Assembly (NCBI GenBank): GCA_014378845.1
Contig: JACMNB010000036.1
Coordinates: 1 to 64,000 of the forward strand
Direction of reading: 5' to 3'
Length of the DNA stretch: 64,000 nt
Source: Methylotenera sp.
GTDB taxonomy: Bacteria; Pseudomonadota; Gammaproteobacteria; Burkholderiales; Methylophilaceae
The notes under the pieces are model-generated. The model saw nothing but the letters and a program-made list of their open reading frames with translations, was not told the DNA's origin and ran no database searches. The first letter of the stretch is position 1. Each line of letters begins with the position of its first letter. A program made the translations under genes and the position numbers. Of the stretch, positions 55,891-64,000 are shown piece by piece.

Positions 55891-57771
55891 ATGTCTAACG
55901 ATTTACAAACATCATCAACACAAACTTTTGCCAATTTAAATCTTGATACTGCACTTTTGCGCGCTATTGAAGAATCTGGCTACACCACCCCAACTGCCAT
56001 TCAAGCGCAAGCTATTCCTGTGATTACCGAAGGCCATGACTTAATGGCCTCTGCCCAAACGGGTACTGGCAAAACCGCTGCGTTTATGTTGCCAGCGCTA
56101 AACTTATTAGCCACACCGCACGCGCTTAAAAGCCGCGGCCCACGTATTTTAGTGTTAGTGCCAACGCGTGAATTGGCTGCACAAGTGAATGAAGCCACGC
56201 GCAAATACGGTAAATTCATTCGTGCGCGTACCGTGAGTATCGTCGGCGGTATGCCTTACCCATTGCAAAACAAATTGCTATCTCAACCGCTAGATATTTT
56301 AGTCGCAACGCCAGGTCGCTTGTTAGACCACATGGAGCGCGGCCGTATTGATTTAAGCCGTTTGCAAATGCTTATTTTAGATGAAGCGGACCGCATGTTA
56401 GACATGGGCTTTTTGCCTGATGTTGAGCGCATTTGCAGCCAATTGACGGCTGAGCGTCAAACGCTATTATTTTCAGCAACGCTTGATGGCGACATTGCGC
56501 GTATCGCTAAACAAATCCTTAAAAATCCAAAAACCATTCAAGTGGCTGGTCAAAAAGAAAAGCACGCCAATATCGAGCAACGTTTGCATTATGTAGACGA
56601 CATGACGCACAAAAACAAATTGCTGGAGCATTTGTTGATTGCACCAGATATGAACCAAGCGATTATTTTTACCAGCACTAAGCGCCACGCCGATTTATTG
56701 GCAGAAGACTTATATGCTGCTGGCCACAAAACAGCGGCCTTGCACGGCGATATGACACAAGGCGCGCGTAATCGCACCTTAACAAAATTGCGCCAAGGTG
56801 ATGTAAAAGTATTAGTAGCCACTGATGTTGCGGCGCGCGGCATTGATGTGCAAGGTATTAGCCACGTAATTAACTACGATTTGCCTAAATTTGCAGAAGA
56901 TTATGTGCACCGTATTGGCCGCACAGGCCGCGCGGGTGCTAGTGGTATCGCAATCTCGTTTGCATCAAACATGGATAGACATATTTTACGCAAAATTGAG
57001 CAATTTACTGGCAATGGCATGACGCCGACGGTAATTGAAGGCTTTGAGCCAAAACGTGCCATTAAAATGGATGGCGCAGGTAAATCTGGCGGCAGCCGTG
57101 GTAATGATAGAAATGGTCGCAACGAGCGCTCGCATGCGCCTGGTGGCCGTGGTGGTTATCAGCCTCGCGACAACAATCGTGCTAGCTTTGGCGACCGCAT
57201 CATGGGTGAAAAACCTGCTGGTCGCGATGGTGAAAAATCTTATGGCCCAAGAAGCGGTGGTTTTAATGATCGCAACAAAGAGCGCACGAATGATGGCTCA
57301 CGTCCTGCACGTTCGTTTGGCGACAGACCTGCATTTGGTGCTAAACCTGCCTTTTCTGACAGAAATGACAGACCAGCGCGCAACGCTGACCGTTTTAGCA
57401 ACGACTCTACCGCTAACCGCAGCCCACGCGACGAATCTGGTGAAGTAAATGGCAACAGCCGCAGCTACACCAAAGATACTGATATGCAATTTGCACGGGA
57501 GTTAAGTAAAGGCTTTGGCGGCAGAAGCGATAGAAGTGCTGGTGATAGAACATCTGCACCAAAACCTTACGCACGCAAACCTGAAGGCAGCTTTGGCTCA
57601 CGCCCTGCTCGCGCTGAAGGCGGCCGCTCAGCACCGCGCAGCGACGCTCCACGTTCAGACTTTTCTAAACCAAACACGGGTGAAAAATTCGGCAACCCAC
57701 GTCCAAATGGCGACCGTCCTGCTCGCGCTGGTGGTGATTCTGCACCACGTCGTCCACGTAGCTTTGCATAA
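55891..57771 (+). CDS. rhlE: DEAD-box RNA helicase, RhlE type, with Arg/Gly-rich tail
   Basis: 626 residues. The helicase core (about 15-380) has Ala-Gln-Thr-Gly-Thr-Gly-Lys-Thr (motif I), Asp-Glu-Ala-Asp (II), Ser-Ala-Thr (III) and His-Arg-Ile-Gly-Arg-Thr-Gly-Arg (VI). The remaining 240 residues are low-complexity, rich in Arg, Gly, Asn, Asp and Ser, with repeated Gly-Asp-Arg-Pro-Ala-(Arg/Phe) units, probably an RNA-binding, condensate-prone tail. It unwinds RNA, likely in ribosome or mRNA turnover work at low temperature. A second rhlE follows 8 bases later. A consensus promoter and long leader precede it. Confidence 0.93.
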   Translation: MSNDLQTSSTQTFANLNLDTALLRAIEESGYTTPTAIQAQAIPVITEGHDLMASAQTGTGKTAAFMLPALNLLATPHALKSRGPRILVLVPTRELAAQVNEATRKYGKFIRARTVSIVGGMPYPLQNKLLSQPLDILVATPGRLLDHMERGRIDLSRLQMLILDEADRMLDMGFLPDVERICSQLTAERQTLLFSATLDGDIARIAKQILKNPKTIQVAGQKEKHANIEQRLHYVDDMTHKNKLLEHLLIAPDMNQAIIFTSTKRHADLLAEDLYAAGHKTAALHGDMTQGARNRTLTKLRQGDVKVLVATDVAARGIDVQGISHVINYDLPKFAEDYVHRIGRTGRAGASGIAISFASNMDRHILRKIEQFTGNGMTPTVIEGFEPKRAIKMDGAGKSGGSRGNDRNGRNERSHAPGGRGGYQPRDNNRASFGDRIMGEKPAGRDGEKSYGPRSGGFNDRNKERTNDGSRPARSFGDRPAFGAKPAFSDRNDRPARNADRFSNDSTANRSPRDESGEVNGNSRSYTKDTDMQFARELSKGFGGRSDRSAGDRTSAPKPYARKPEGSFGSRPARAEGGRSAPRSDAPRSDFSKPNTGEKFGNPRPNGDRPARAGGDSAPRRPRSFA

Positions 57772-57779
57772 TTTTTACT

Positions 57780-59195
57780 ATGACAACAGATACAATATTG
57801 CCAGATGCAGCCAGCTTTGATACGCTTGGCCTAGCACCACCGCTATTAAAAGCGGTGGTTGATACTGGTTACGCGACACCAACGCCTATTCAAGCCAAAG
57901 CCATTCCTTTGGCTTTGCAAGGGCTGGATTTAATGGCGGGCGCGCAAACAGGCACAGGTAAAACGGCGGCATTTGCGTTGCCGATTTTGCAAAAATTGCT
58001 ACCGTTTGCTAGTAGCAGCACAAGTCCTGCCAAGCACCCAATACGCGCGCTGGTGCTGGTGCCCACGCGTGAATTGGCGATTCAGGTAGAAGAAAGCTTC
58101 AAGGTTTATGCCAAACATACGCCGCTCAAAAGTCTAGTGGTGTTCGGCGGCGTGGATATTCGCACGCAAACGCCACATTTAAAAACGGGTATTGAGATTT
58201 TAGTGGCAACGCCAGGGCGCTTGCTGGATCATGTTGAGCAAAAAACGCTCAATTTGGGCCAAGTGCAAATCTTGGTGTTGGATGAAGCCGACAGAATGCT
58301 GGATATGGGCTTTATGCCTGACCTAAAACGCATATTAGCTTTATTGCCCAAATTACGTCAAAACTTGATGTTTTCAGCTACTTTTTCAAATGAAATCAAA
58401 CGCTTAGCAGATGATTTTTTAACCAACCCGGTTTTAGTTGAAGTGGCGCGTAGCAACGCGACTAACGATAATGTGACACAAAAAGTGTATCAGATGGCGC
58501 AAGCTGATAAACAAGCATTTTTAACGCAATTGTTGTTAAAAGATGATGTAAAACAAGTGATTGTGTTTACCAAAACTAAAATTACCGCCAGCAAATTAAG
58601 CCGTGCTTTACAAAAAGAAGGCATTGCGGCCGATGCGATTCATGGTGATAAAAGCCAAAAAGAGCGCATTGAGGCGCTTGATGCATTTAAAGCTGGCAAG
58701 ATTACCGTGTTGGTGGCAACCGATGTGGCTGCTCGAGGTTTAGATATTAGCGATTTGCCGATGGTGATTAACTATGAGATTCCATCCGCGCCAGAAGACT
58801 ATGTGCATCGCATCGGCCGTACAGGCCGCGCTGGCGCGAGTGGTGTGGCAATTTCTTTGGTGTGCGAATTTGAAGAAGAGTTTTTGGCCAACATTGAGAA
58901 GTTAATCAAAAAAACGCTGATAAAAGTGAAAGCCGATATTGAGCCAACCTCTCGCAAACCTGCGCATCATGCCGCGCCAACAAGCAATCCAAAAAACCAT
59001 ACAACCAGCGATGCTAACCGTGAAAAATACGTTGCTAAGCCGCGCCAACACTCGCGTAAGCCCGCTACAGACCCTTGGTTTGATGCGCCTTATGAGCCAA
59101 CCGTATTAAACACAGACAGCTTAAAAACGATGACTGGCATCAATCGTAAATTACCTGTTGCAGCATTGTTGGGCGGTTTAAGGGTAGGTAAATAG
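57780..59195 (+). CDS. rhlE: second DEAD-box RNA helicase, RhlE type
   Basis: 471 residues. The same core order as its neighbour: Ala-Gln-Thr-Gly-Thr-Gly-Lys-Thr, Asp-Glu-Ala-Asp, Ser-Ala-Thr and His-Arg-Ile-Gly-Arg-Thr-Gly-Arg. The tail is short, basic and not Arg/Gly-repetitive. It starts 8 bases after the first helicase stop, so the two share one transcript. The cores are clearly related but differ in many positions, so this is an old duplication or two paralogues, not a recent tandem copy. Confidence 0.92.
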   Translation: MTTDTILPDAASFDTLGLAPPLLKAVVDTGYATPTPIQAKAIPLALQGLDLMAGAQTGTGKTAAFALPILQKLLPFASSSTSPAKHPIRALVLVPTRELAIQVEESFKVYAKHTPLKSLVVFGGVDIRTQTPHLKTGIEILVATPGRLLDHVEQKTLNLGQVQILVLDEADRMLDMGFMPDLKRILALLPKLRQNLMFSATFSNEIKRLADDFLTNPVLVEVARSNATNDNVTQKVYQMAQADKQAFLTQLLLKDDVKQVIVFTKTKITASKLSRALQKEGIAADAIHGDKSQKERIEALDAFKAGKITVLVATDVAARGLDISDLPMVINYEIPSAPEDYVHRIGRTGRAGASGVAISLVCEFEEEFLANIEKLIKKTLIKVKADIEPTSRKPAHHAAPTSNPKNHTTSDANREKYVAKPRQHSRKPATDPWFDAPYEPTVLNTDSLKTMTGINRKLPVAALLGGLRVGK

Positions 59196-59228
59196 CTTAA
59201 AGCGTTTTTTAAGCCTTTTAGTCGTTGG

Positions 59229-61373
59229 TTAACTTTGTTTAGTTAACCAACCTTGCATTTCTTTGGCCTCTATGGGCGACGAGTAAAAATAACCTTGCAC
59301 ATTTTTGCAGCCACTGGCGGCCAAAATATCCGCTTGCATCTGGTTTTCTACGCCCTCGCCTACTATTTGTAAGCCCAATGCATCGCCTAATGCGACAATG
59401 GCTTTAACAATCACTCTGTTTTCAGCGCTACTTACTAAACCTTCCACAAATGAACGATCAATCTTCACTTCATCCACCGACCAGCGCTTTAGGTGTAGCA
59501 ATGAAGAATGGCCCATACCAAAATCATCTAGCGAGATGCCAAACCCAGCATCTTTAATCAATCGCATGTTTTTCTTAACGGTGTCGCCCTCTTCTAACAA
59601 AGCATGCTCGGTAATTTCGATGCATAACAATTTAGGCGATACGTCGTACTTGGCCACAGTGTCCATTAACATTTTAACCAAGCTATCCGATCGTAAATGG
59701 CGCGCAGAAATATTGACTGAAATACGCGGTACCACATAGCCTTTGTCAATCCAATCGCGCATCTGCAGGCAAGTGGCATCAAATACATAATCGCCAATTT
59801 GATTAATCAACGAGGATTGTTCGGCAATTTTAATAAACTCAAGCGGCGGAATTAAACCGCGCTCTGGATGACGCCAACGCAGCAATACTTCCATGCCAAC
59901 TAGTTGATTGTTATCGTTTTCTACTTGCGGTTGATACACGATAAAAAATTGATTTTCTTTAAACGCATGGCGAATACCATTTTCCATATCTAGCCACTGG
60001 TGCGCTATAAAATTCAAATTGCTGGTGTAAAATTCAAAATCGTTGCGGCCATTTTGTTTGGCGCGGTACATCGCCAAATCAGCATAAACCACCAATGTTT
60101 GCGGGTCTGTGGTGTCATCTGGGTAAACGCTTACACCAATACTGGTGGTGCAATAGACGCGCTGTTTATGAATTTCAAACGGTATCGAAAAGGCAGTAAT
60201 AATATCGCGCACTAAACGATGGCCATCTTGCGGTGATGCGCCTTCCATAACCATCACAAACTCATCACCGCCCAAGCGACATAACGAATCTGTTGCACGC
60301 GCTTTTTCGGTAATGCGCTTGGTCGCCATAATCAGTAGCTGATCGCCTGCATCATGACCTAGCGTATCATTAACCAACTTAAAATGATCCAAATCAAAAA
60401 ATAGTAACAATACTTGCGCGCCGGTACGTTCAGCTTTTGCAATGGCATGTTCCAAGCGCTGCCTGAATAAACTACGATTCGGTAAGCCAGTTAGCTCGTC
60501 GTGTGAAGCTAAAAATTCAACACGGCGATTAAGCGTCATCATCTCGCTCACATCACGCCCAACGCCGCGATATCCCGTAAAATTACCATCACTGGCAAAT
60601 ATGGGTTTACCAGAAACGCGCAAGTAAACCAACTTGCCTTGTTGGTCCGAAAAATGCACCACAAAATCAGAAAAATGTTGGTGTGTTTGCAAGGTTTTAA
60701 GCATTTGGTTTGAGCTATGACTGTGGCAAGCCTCAGCTAAATCAGTCAAGCTGTAAAAGTTTAAACCGGCCGGGCCGCCAGTCAGCGCTTTAATTTTCAG
60801 CTGGTCGTCTGACTCCCAAAACCAATCGGCGGAAGCTTCGGCAAAGTCGCGAAAACGCGCCTCGCTTTTAATCAGATTTAGCTTTTCTGCTTGCAGCTCG
60901 ATGAGCTTTTCATCTAATTTTGAACGCACGCGGTCGGCATGTTGTTTGTCTAATTTTAACGGACTGCCACGATACAAGCCACCGTTTTTAGGCGCGCCTG
61001 ACTTATATTCAGAACTCATTACGTTCGAGATAACCTTCAGCAAATCGGTCATCACCATGGGTTTAATCAAAAATTTGGTTGCACCTAAAGATAATGCAAA
61101 TCGCTCATCTTGCGATGATGTATAAGTAGCCGTGTAGAAAATAAACGGCACGTTTTGCAAGTATTGGTTTTGCTTAACCGCCCTACAAAGCCCGTAGCCA
61201 TCCATCTCTGGCATTAAAATATCGGAAATGATTAGATCAACCACCTCAGTTTGTAAATGGGCAAACGCTTTTAGGCCATTTTCAAAACTAACAACCTCAA
61301 AGCCCTCCCCTAGCAATACCGTTTCGAGTAATCGTCTGGAACTTTCGTCATCTTCTGCGACTAATATTTTCAC
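59229..61373 (-). CDS. REC-PAS-GGDEF-EAL cyclic di-GMP protein
   Basis: 714 residues. The receiver (1-120) has Asp-Asp-Glu near residue 8 and phosphoacceptor Asp in Ile-Ile-Ser-Asp-Ile-Leu-Met-Pro-Glu-Met-Asp-Gly. A PAS-like region (about 165-285) is followed by a GGDEF domain with Arg-Leu-Gly-Gly-Asp-Glu-Phe and an upstream Arg-Ala-Thr-Asp I-site, then an EAL domain. The EAL signature reads Glu-Val-Leu, while the other metal and catalytic residues (Asn in Val-Asn-Ile-Ser, Glu-Ile-Thr-Glu, Asp-Asp-Phe-Gly-x-Gly, Lys-Ile-Asp, Gly-Glu-Gly-Val-Glu) are kept. Both activities look possible. No partner kinase is seen; a decayed receiver gene lies just upstream on the same strand. Confidence 0.92.
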   Translation of the reverse strand: MKILVAEDDESSRRLLETVLLGEGFEVVSFENGLKAFAHLQTEVVDLIISDILMPEMDGYGLCRAVKQNQYLQNVPFIFYTATYTSSQDERFALSLGATKFLIKPMVMTDLLKVISNVMSSEYKSGAPKNGGLYRGSPLKLDKQHADRVRSKLDEKLIELQAEKLNLIKSEARFRDFAEASADWFWESDDQLKIKALTGGPAGLNFYSLTDLAEACHSHSSNQMLKTLQTHQHFSDFVVHFSDQQGKLVYLRVSGKPIFASDGNFTGYRGVGRDVSEMMTLNRRVEFLASHDELTGLPNRSLFRQRLEHAIAKAERTGAQVLLLFFDLDHFKLVNDTLGHDAGDQLLIMATKRITEKARATDSLCRLGGDEFVMVMEGASPQDGHRLVRDIITAFSIPFEIHKQRVYCTTSIGVSVYPDDTTDPQTLVVYADLAMYRAKQNGRNDFEFYTSNLNFIAHQWLDMENGIRHAFKENQFFIVYQPQVENDNNQLVGMEVLLRWRHPERGLIPPLEFIKIAEQSSLINQIGDYVFDATCLQMRDWIDKGYVVPRISVNISARHLRSDSLVKMLMDTVAKYDVSPKLLCIEITEHALLEEGDTVKKNMRLIKDAGFGISLDDFGMGHSSLLHLKRWSVDEVKIDRSFVEGLVSSAENRVIVKAIVALGDALGLQIVGEGVENQMQADILAASGCKNVQGYFYSSPIEAKEMQGWLTKQS

Positions 61374-61383
61374 ATTCTACCTC

Positions 61384-61760
61384 TCACTTTATTATTATTT
61401 TACTCCCAATAGATTGCTCTATTTGACCAATCACCAGCACGCGGTCTATGCGTTTTTCAATATCACGAGTACAGACTGCCGCAATCAATTTTTCTCGGTC
61501 GCCCAACATGGCATAAGACGCTATCGCAATAATCGGAATATCTTTGCCAATTTTGCTGGCGCGTACACGTTTTAACACCATTGAATCCATCAATATCAAG
61601 TAATTGTATCTCTAATATAACAAAATCGGGCAGAATACTCAATATCTGCTGCACTGCTTCGAGGTTAGTCATGACAAAGCGTGTTTTATAGCCAACTTGC
61701 TCTAAAATAAGATGACACAAACCTTGATTTAATGCGATTGGCTGACCCCGTAGCCTTTCG
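61384..61760 (-). pseudogene. decayed single-domain response regulator
   Basis: Two frames together give a CheY-like receiver: Leu-Ile-Leu-Glu-Gln-Val-Gly-Tyr, the phosphoacceptor region Val-Ile-Leu-Glu-Ile-Gln-Leu-Leu-Asp-Ile-Asp-Gly-Phe and, after a one-base shift near 61595, Val-Leu-Lys-Arg-Val-Arg-Ala-Ser-Lys-Ile-Gly-Lys-Asp-Ile-Pro. The acceptor Asp is replaced by Glu, the Lys-Pro motif reads Lys-Arg, and the N-terminal acidic pocket is missing. Several independent changes show real decay, not a single read error. It lies 10 bases upstream of the REC-PAS-GGDEF-EAL gene, once probably its operon partner. Confidence 0.75.
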
Positions 61761-61994
61761 CGCTAAAATAAAGTGGGTTTGCAAAACTTTCTACTGTGAA
61801 ATTTGTTGTGCAATCACGACCATTTCCTTGCGTCGTGATTAACCGCATGATTAGCCGCTTGATTATCAAAAGAGGAAACATTAGACCGCATCACTTTGTG
61901 AGCAATACTGGTTAATCGGCCAACTTGTGGTAGAGAAATGTGCCCAGCGTGCTTAATTTTGTTACATTATTTTTTTGTAATGATTGTAATGAAA

Positions 61995-62423
61995 CTAGGT
62001 ATAATTTTGATTGCGCATAAAGTCGGCAACTGCATGCAGTTGTGCAGCTAATTTTTGCACCAATTTATCTTCAAGCTTCAATTGGTGCATGGCACCAATC
62101 ATGCAAAACATCCATTGATCGCGCTCAGCCTCGCCAATCGCCACGTGCATATGCCGCTGCCTTAATTTTGGGTGACCATATCGTTCGATATACAGTTGCG
62201 GGCCGCCAGTCCAGCCTGTTAAAAACATGAATAGTTTTTCGCGCGATGAGGTTAAGTCGGCTGGATGTAGCGCACGTATTGGCGCGGCTTTTGGGTCGGC
62301 GTCCATAATGTCGTAAAAGGTTTCGACCAAATCGCGGATTTTTTCTGTGCCGCCATTTTCTCCACCTAGCAGCTGAAAAAAAGTGGATTGATTGCTGCCT
62401 GCATCTTCTATTTTGTTTAACAT
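61995..62423 (-). CDS. group II truncated haemoglobin
   Basis: 142 residues. Phe-Tyr-Asp-Ile-Met near residue 37, Leu-Thr-Gly-Trp-Thr-Gly-Gly-Pro in mid-protein, Arg-Gln-Arg-His-Met with the proximal His, and Trp in Arg-Asp-Gln-Trp are as in TrHbO-type globins. Such globins bind oxygen or peroxide and are linked with stress and respiration. It stands alone with no obvious operon partner; repeats follow on the purT side. Confidence 0.9.
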   Translation of the reverse strand: MLNKIEDAGSNQSTFFQLLGGENGGTEKIRDLVETFYDIMDADPKAAPIRALHPADLTSSREKLFMFLTGWTGGPQLYIERYGHPKLRQRHMHVAIGEAERDQWMFCMIGAMHQLKLEDKLVQKLAAQLHAVADFMRNQNYT

Positions 62424-62432
62424 ATTACTTAC

Positions 62433-62552
62433 ATTCGTTCATGGTGAACCATCTGAAGTCCGTTCGTGGTGTGCCAATTGAAGTCCGTTCCTGGTGAGCC
62501 TGTCGAACCATGATTTAATTAATTCATCCTTCGACAGGCTCAGGGCGAACGG
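62433..62552. repeat. 25-bp tandem units plus inverted TTCGACAGGCTC arm
   Basis: Three units of about 25 bp, each like TCCGTTCGTGGTGAGCC(T/A)..GAA, run from 62433 to about 62508. The inverse arm TTCGACAGGCTCAGGGCGAA lies at about 62530-62549. This is the widespread GTTCGTGGTGAGCCTGTCGAA palindromic element, here with partial tandem duplication of one arm. Confidence 0.8.
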
Positions 62553-62566
62553 CAGGAAAAGATAAA

Positions 62567-63772
62567 TTAACTTGTTTTTACTAAGCTAGCGGCAAGTTTG
62601 GCGCGGTTACGCGCTTCATCGGTGTCTTTACCCGTCGCCAGCGCAACGCCCATGCGCCGCTTTAAAAATGATTCGGGTTTGCCAAACAAACGTATATCGC
62701 TGCACGGCACAGCCAATGCGGCATCCAAGCCTTCGTATGCAAGATTTTTAGAGTCAACGCCGCCATAAATCACCGCGCTTGCGCCCGCTTCTTTCATACT
62801 CACGTCCACTGGCAAACCTAAAATAGCACGTGCGTGCAGCTCAAACTCGCTCAAACGTTGCGAACACATGGTAACCATGCCTGTATCATGTGGGCGTGGG
62901 CTTACTTCGCTAAACCATACTTGGTCGCACTTAACAAACAATTCCACACCAAACAAACCTAAACCACCAAGCGAATCTGTAATAGTTTTAGCGATATGTT
63001 GTGAATTTTTTAAAGCCTGCTGCGACATGACTTGCGGTTGCCAACTTTCTACATAATCACCATTTTTTTGTAAATGGCCGATAGGCTCGCAAAAGTAAGT
63101 TTGAATATCGCCCGACGCATTTTTGGCACGAACGGTGAGTAGCGTAATTTCGTAATCAAAATCAATTTGGCCTTCTACAATCACCACGCCCTGATTCACA
63201 CGTCCACCTGTTGCAGCGTAATCCCATGCGGCTTGTACTTGGTTTTGCTCAGTGACGCGCGATTGGCCTTTGCCACTAGACGACATGGTGGGTTTAATAA
63301 AGCATGGGTAGCCGACCCCTCCTTTTTGCTTAGGTGCATCTATGCTGGCTTGCAGCTCTGCCGCGCTTCTGGCAAAGGCATACGGTGAAACGGGCAACTT
63401 GAGTTCTTCTGCCGCTAGTCGGCGAATGCCTTCGCGATTCATAGTAAGCTGTACCGCTTTAACGGTGGGGATAACGGTAAAACCTTCTGCCTCAATTTCG
63501 GCCAGCGTATCAGTATTCAGCGCCTCAATTTCTGGCACAATTAAATGTGGTTTTTCTTTATAAATTAAGGCTTTAAGCGCATCTGCATCGGTCATATCAA
63601 TAGTGTAAGCGCGATGCGCCACTTGCTGGCCTGGCGCATTTTCGTAGCGATCAACCGCAATCACTTCTACCCCAAAGCGTTGCAGCGCGATGATGACTTC
63701 TTTGCCCAACTCGCCGCTGCCTAGCAGCATGACTTTGGTGGCAGATGGGGATAATGGCGTGCCTAATTTCAT
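62567..63772 (-). CDS. purT: formate-dependent phosphoribosylglycinamide formyltransferase
   Basis: 401 residues from ATG 63772; a TTG 15 bases earlier is less likely. ATP-grasp enzyme with [12 protein letters not shown] at the start, [14 protein letters not shown], and [14 protein letters not shown]. It formylates GAR using formate and ATP in purine synthesis. Using formate directly suits a methylotroph, where formate comes from C1 oxidation. Confidence 0.96.
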   Translation of the reverse strand: MKLGTPLSPSATKVMLLGSGELGKEVIIALQRFGVEVIAVDRYENAPGQQVAHRAYTIDMTDADALKALIYKEKPHLIVPEIEALNTDTLAEIEAEGFTVIPTVKAVQLTMNREGIRRLAAEELKLPVSPYAFARSAAELQASIDAPKQKGGVGYPCFIKPTMSSSGKGQSRVTEQNQVQAAWDYAATGGRVNQGVVIVEGQIDFDYEITLLTVRAKNASGDIQTYFCEPIGHLQKNGDYVESWQPQVMSQQALKNSQHIAKTITDSLGGLGLFGVELFVKCDQVWFSEVSPRPHDTGMVTMCSQRLSEFELHARAILGLPVDVSMKEAGASAVIYGGVDSKNLAYEGLDAALAVPCSDIRLFGKPESFLKRRMGVALATGKDTDEARNRAKLAASLVKTS

Positions 63773-63809
63773 TGAGAGTTTTCGCAAATTATTTAAGCTG
63801 AAATGATAA

Positions 63810-63829
63810 CACGGGGCATTTGCCCCGTG
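63810..63829. terminator. GC-rich hairpin between TonB receptor and purT
   Basis: CACGGGGCA (63810-63818) and TGCCCCGTG (63821-63829) form a 9-bp perfect stem with a 2-base gap. The T-tract on the minus side is interrupted, so it is a probable rather than ideal terminator of the receptor gene. Confidence 0.65.
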
Positions 63830-63864
63830 CTATTTTGAAGTTGAGAATTGACTGCTAAAAAGAC

Positions 63865-64000
63865 TTAATCTACATCCACAGCAGCAGCAGACTTTTTAGT
63901 ACCAAATTCATAAGTCACACCTACCCAAGCGGCGCGCGGTGCGGCTGGTGAGCGAAATTGCTCATCCTGTCCATTAAAAATATTGTTACCCAGCACACCA
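63865..64000 (-). CDS. C-terminus of a TonB-dependent receptor (partial)
   Basis: The last 44 codons of a gene entering from the right edge. Val-Leu-Gly-Asn-Asn-Ile-Phe-Asn-Gly, Pro-Ala-Ala-Pro-Arg-Ala-Ala-Trp-Val-Gly-Val and Tyr-Glu-Phe are the final strands of an outer-membrane TonB-dependent receptor barrel, followed here by an unusual tail Gly-Thr-Lys-Lys-Ser-Ala-Ala-Ala-Val-Asp-Val-Asp. Normally the protein ends at the Phe of the last strand, so the extra residues are odd. The substrate cannot be told from this part. Confidence 0.78.
   Translation of the reverse strand, partial: GVLGNNIFNGQDEQFRSPAAPRAAWVGVTYEFGTKKSAAAVDVD

Noticed and set aside
57035-57820. Overlapping frames in the tail of the first rhlE
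   Set aside because: Low-complexity Arg/Gly coding DNA opens several frames on both strands; only the helicase frame has conserved motifs.

Overview
The window looks like chromosomal DNA of an obligate or near-obligate methylotroph of the betaproteobacterial family Methylophilaceae (Methylotenera/Methylophilus type). The ribulose monophosphate genes (hexulose-phosphate synthase, hexuloisomerase, transaldolase) sit among genes for tetrahydromethanopterin (H4MPT)-linked C1 transfer (mtdB, mch) and for making H4MPT and a methanofuran-like cofactor. The housekeeping order thrS-infC-rpmI-rplT-pheS-pheT-ihfA-merR and the moderately AT-rich base composition fit this. The assignment comes from gene content recognised by eye, not from a search.

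Layout. 0-2.4 kb is an accessory region: a CsbD-like stress protein, a secreted protein with three Cys-x10-Cys repeats, a ribonuclease fragment and a HigBA-type toxin-antitoxin pair whose toxin frame is broken. 2.5-10.7 kb holds an operon for cofactor synthesis (ATP-grasp ligase, MfnF-like, pabB, MfnE-like, pterin dehydratase), a divergent HisA-like gene, and the RuMP genes phi, hps and tal. 11-16.2 kb is signalling: a DgcZ-like diguanylate cyclase, then a CHASE2 histidine kinase, a LysM/FecR protein and an OmpR-type regulator; kinase and regulator are interrupted. 16.3-24.5 kb is the second cofactor cluster, read mptG, mtdB, ATP-grasp, mch, RimK-like, a large WG-repeat-like protein of unknown role, CitG-like. 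24.7-34.5 kb carries ppsA/ppsR, a secreted glutathione peroxidase, chrA, tRNA-Ser, a membrane adenylate cyclase, and aldehyde dehydrogenase with its DUF779 companion. 34.5-45.5 kb is the translation cluster, tRNA-Pro, smpB, ratA/rnfH. 45.6-53.2 kb has guaB, guaA, a lipoprotein, greB, a nitroreductase and ybiT. 53.2-64 kb has repeats, typA, two tandem rhlE helicases, a REC-PAS-GGDEF-EAL protein with a decayed receiver gene upstream, a truncated haemoglobin, purT and the end of a TonB-dependent receptor.

How the parts work together. Formaldehyde is fixed by Hps/Phi and rearranged by transaldolase, or oxidised on H4MPT by MtdB and Mch; the flanking ligases, PabB, MptG and pterin dehydratase supply the cofactors. 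PpsA and its regulator PpsR provide gluconeogenic PEP.

Caution. Several genes carry single-base lesions, most in homopolymers (HigB twice, kinase, regulator, FecR leader), and pheS, which should be essential, has an in-frame TAA. Either this assembly has uncorrected base errors or several loci are really decaying; both readings are given where they matter. The most interesting unexplained parts are the WG-repeat-like protein inside the H4MPT cluster, the CHASE2/FecR/regulator trio, in-frame minisatellites in two cofactor ligases, and unusually arranged leaders at hps, rhlE and thrS.
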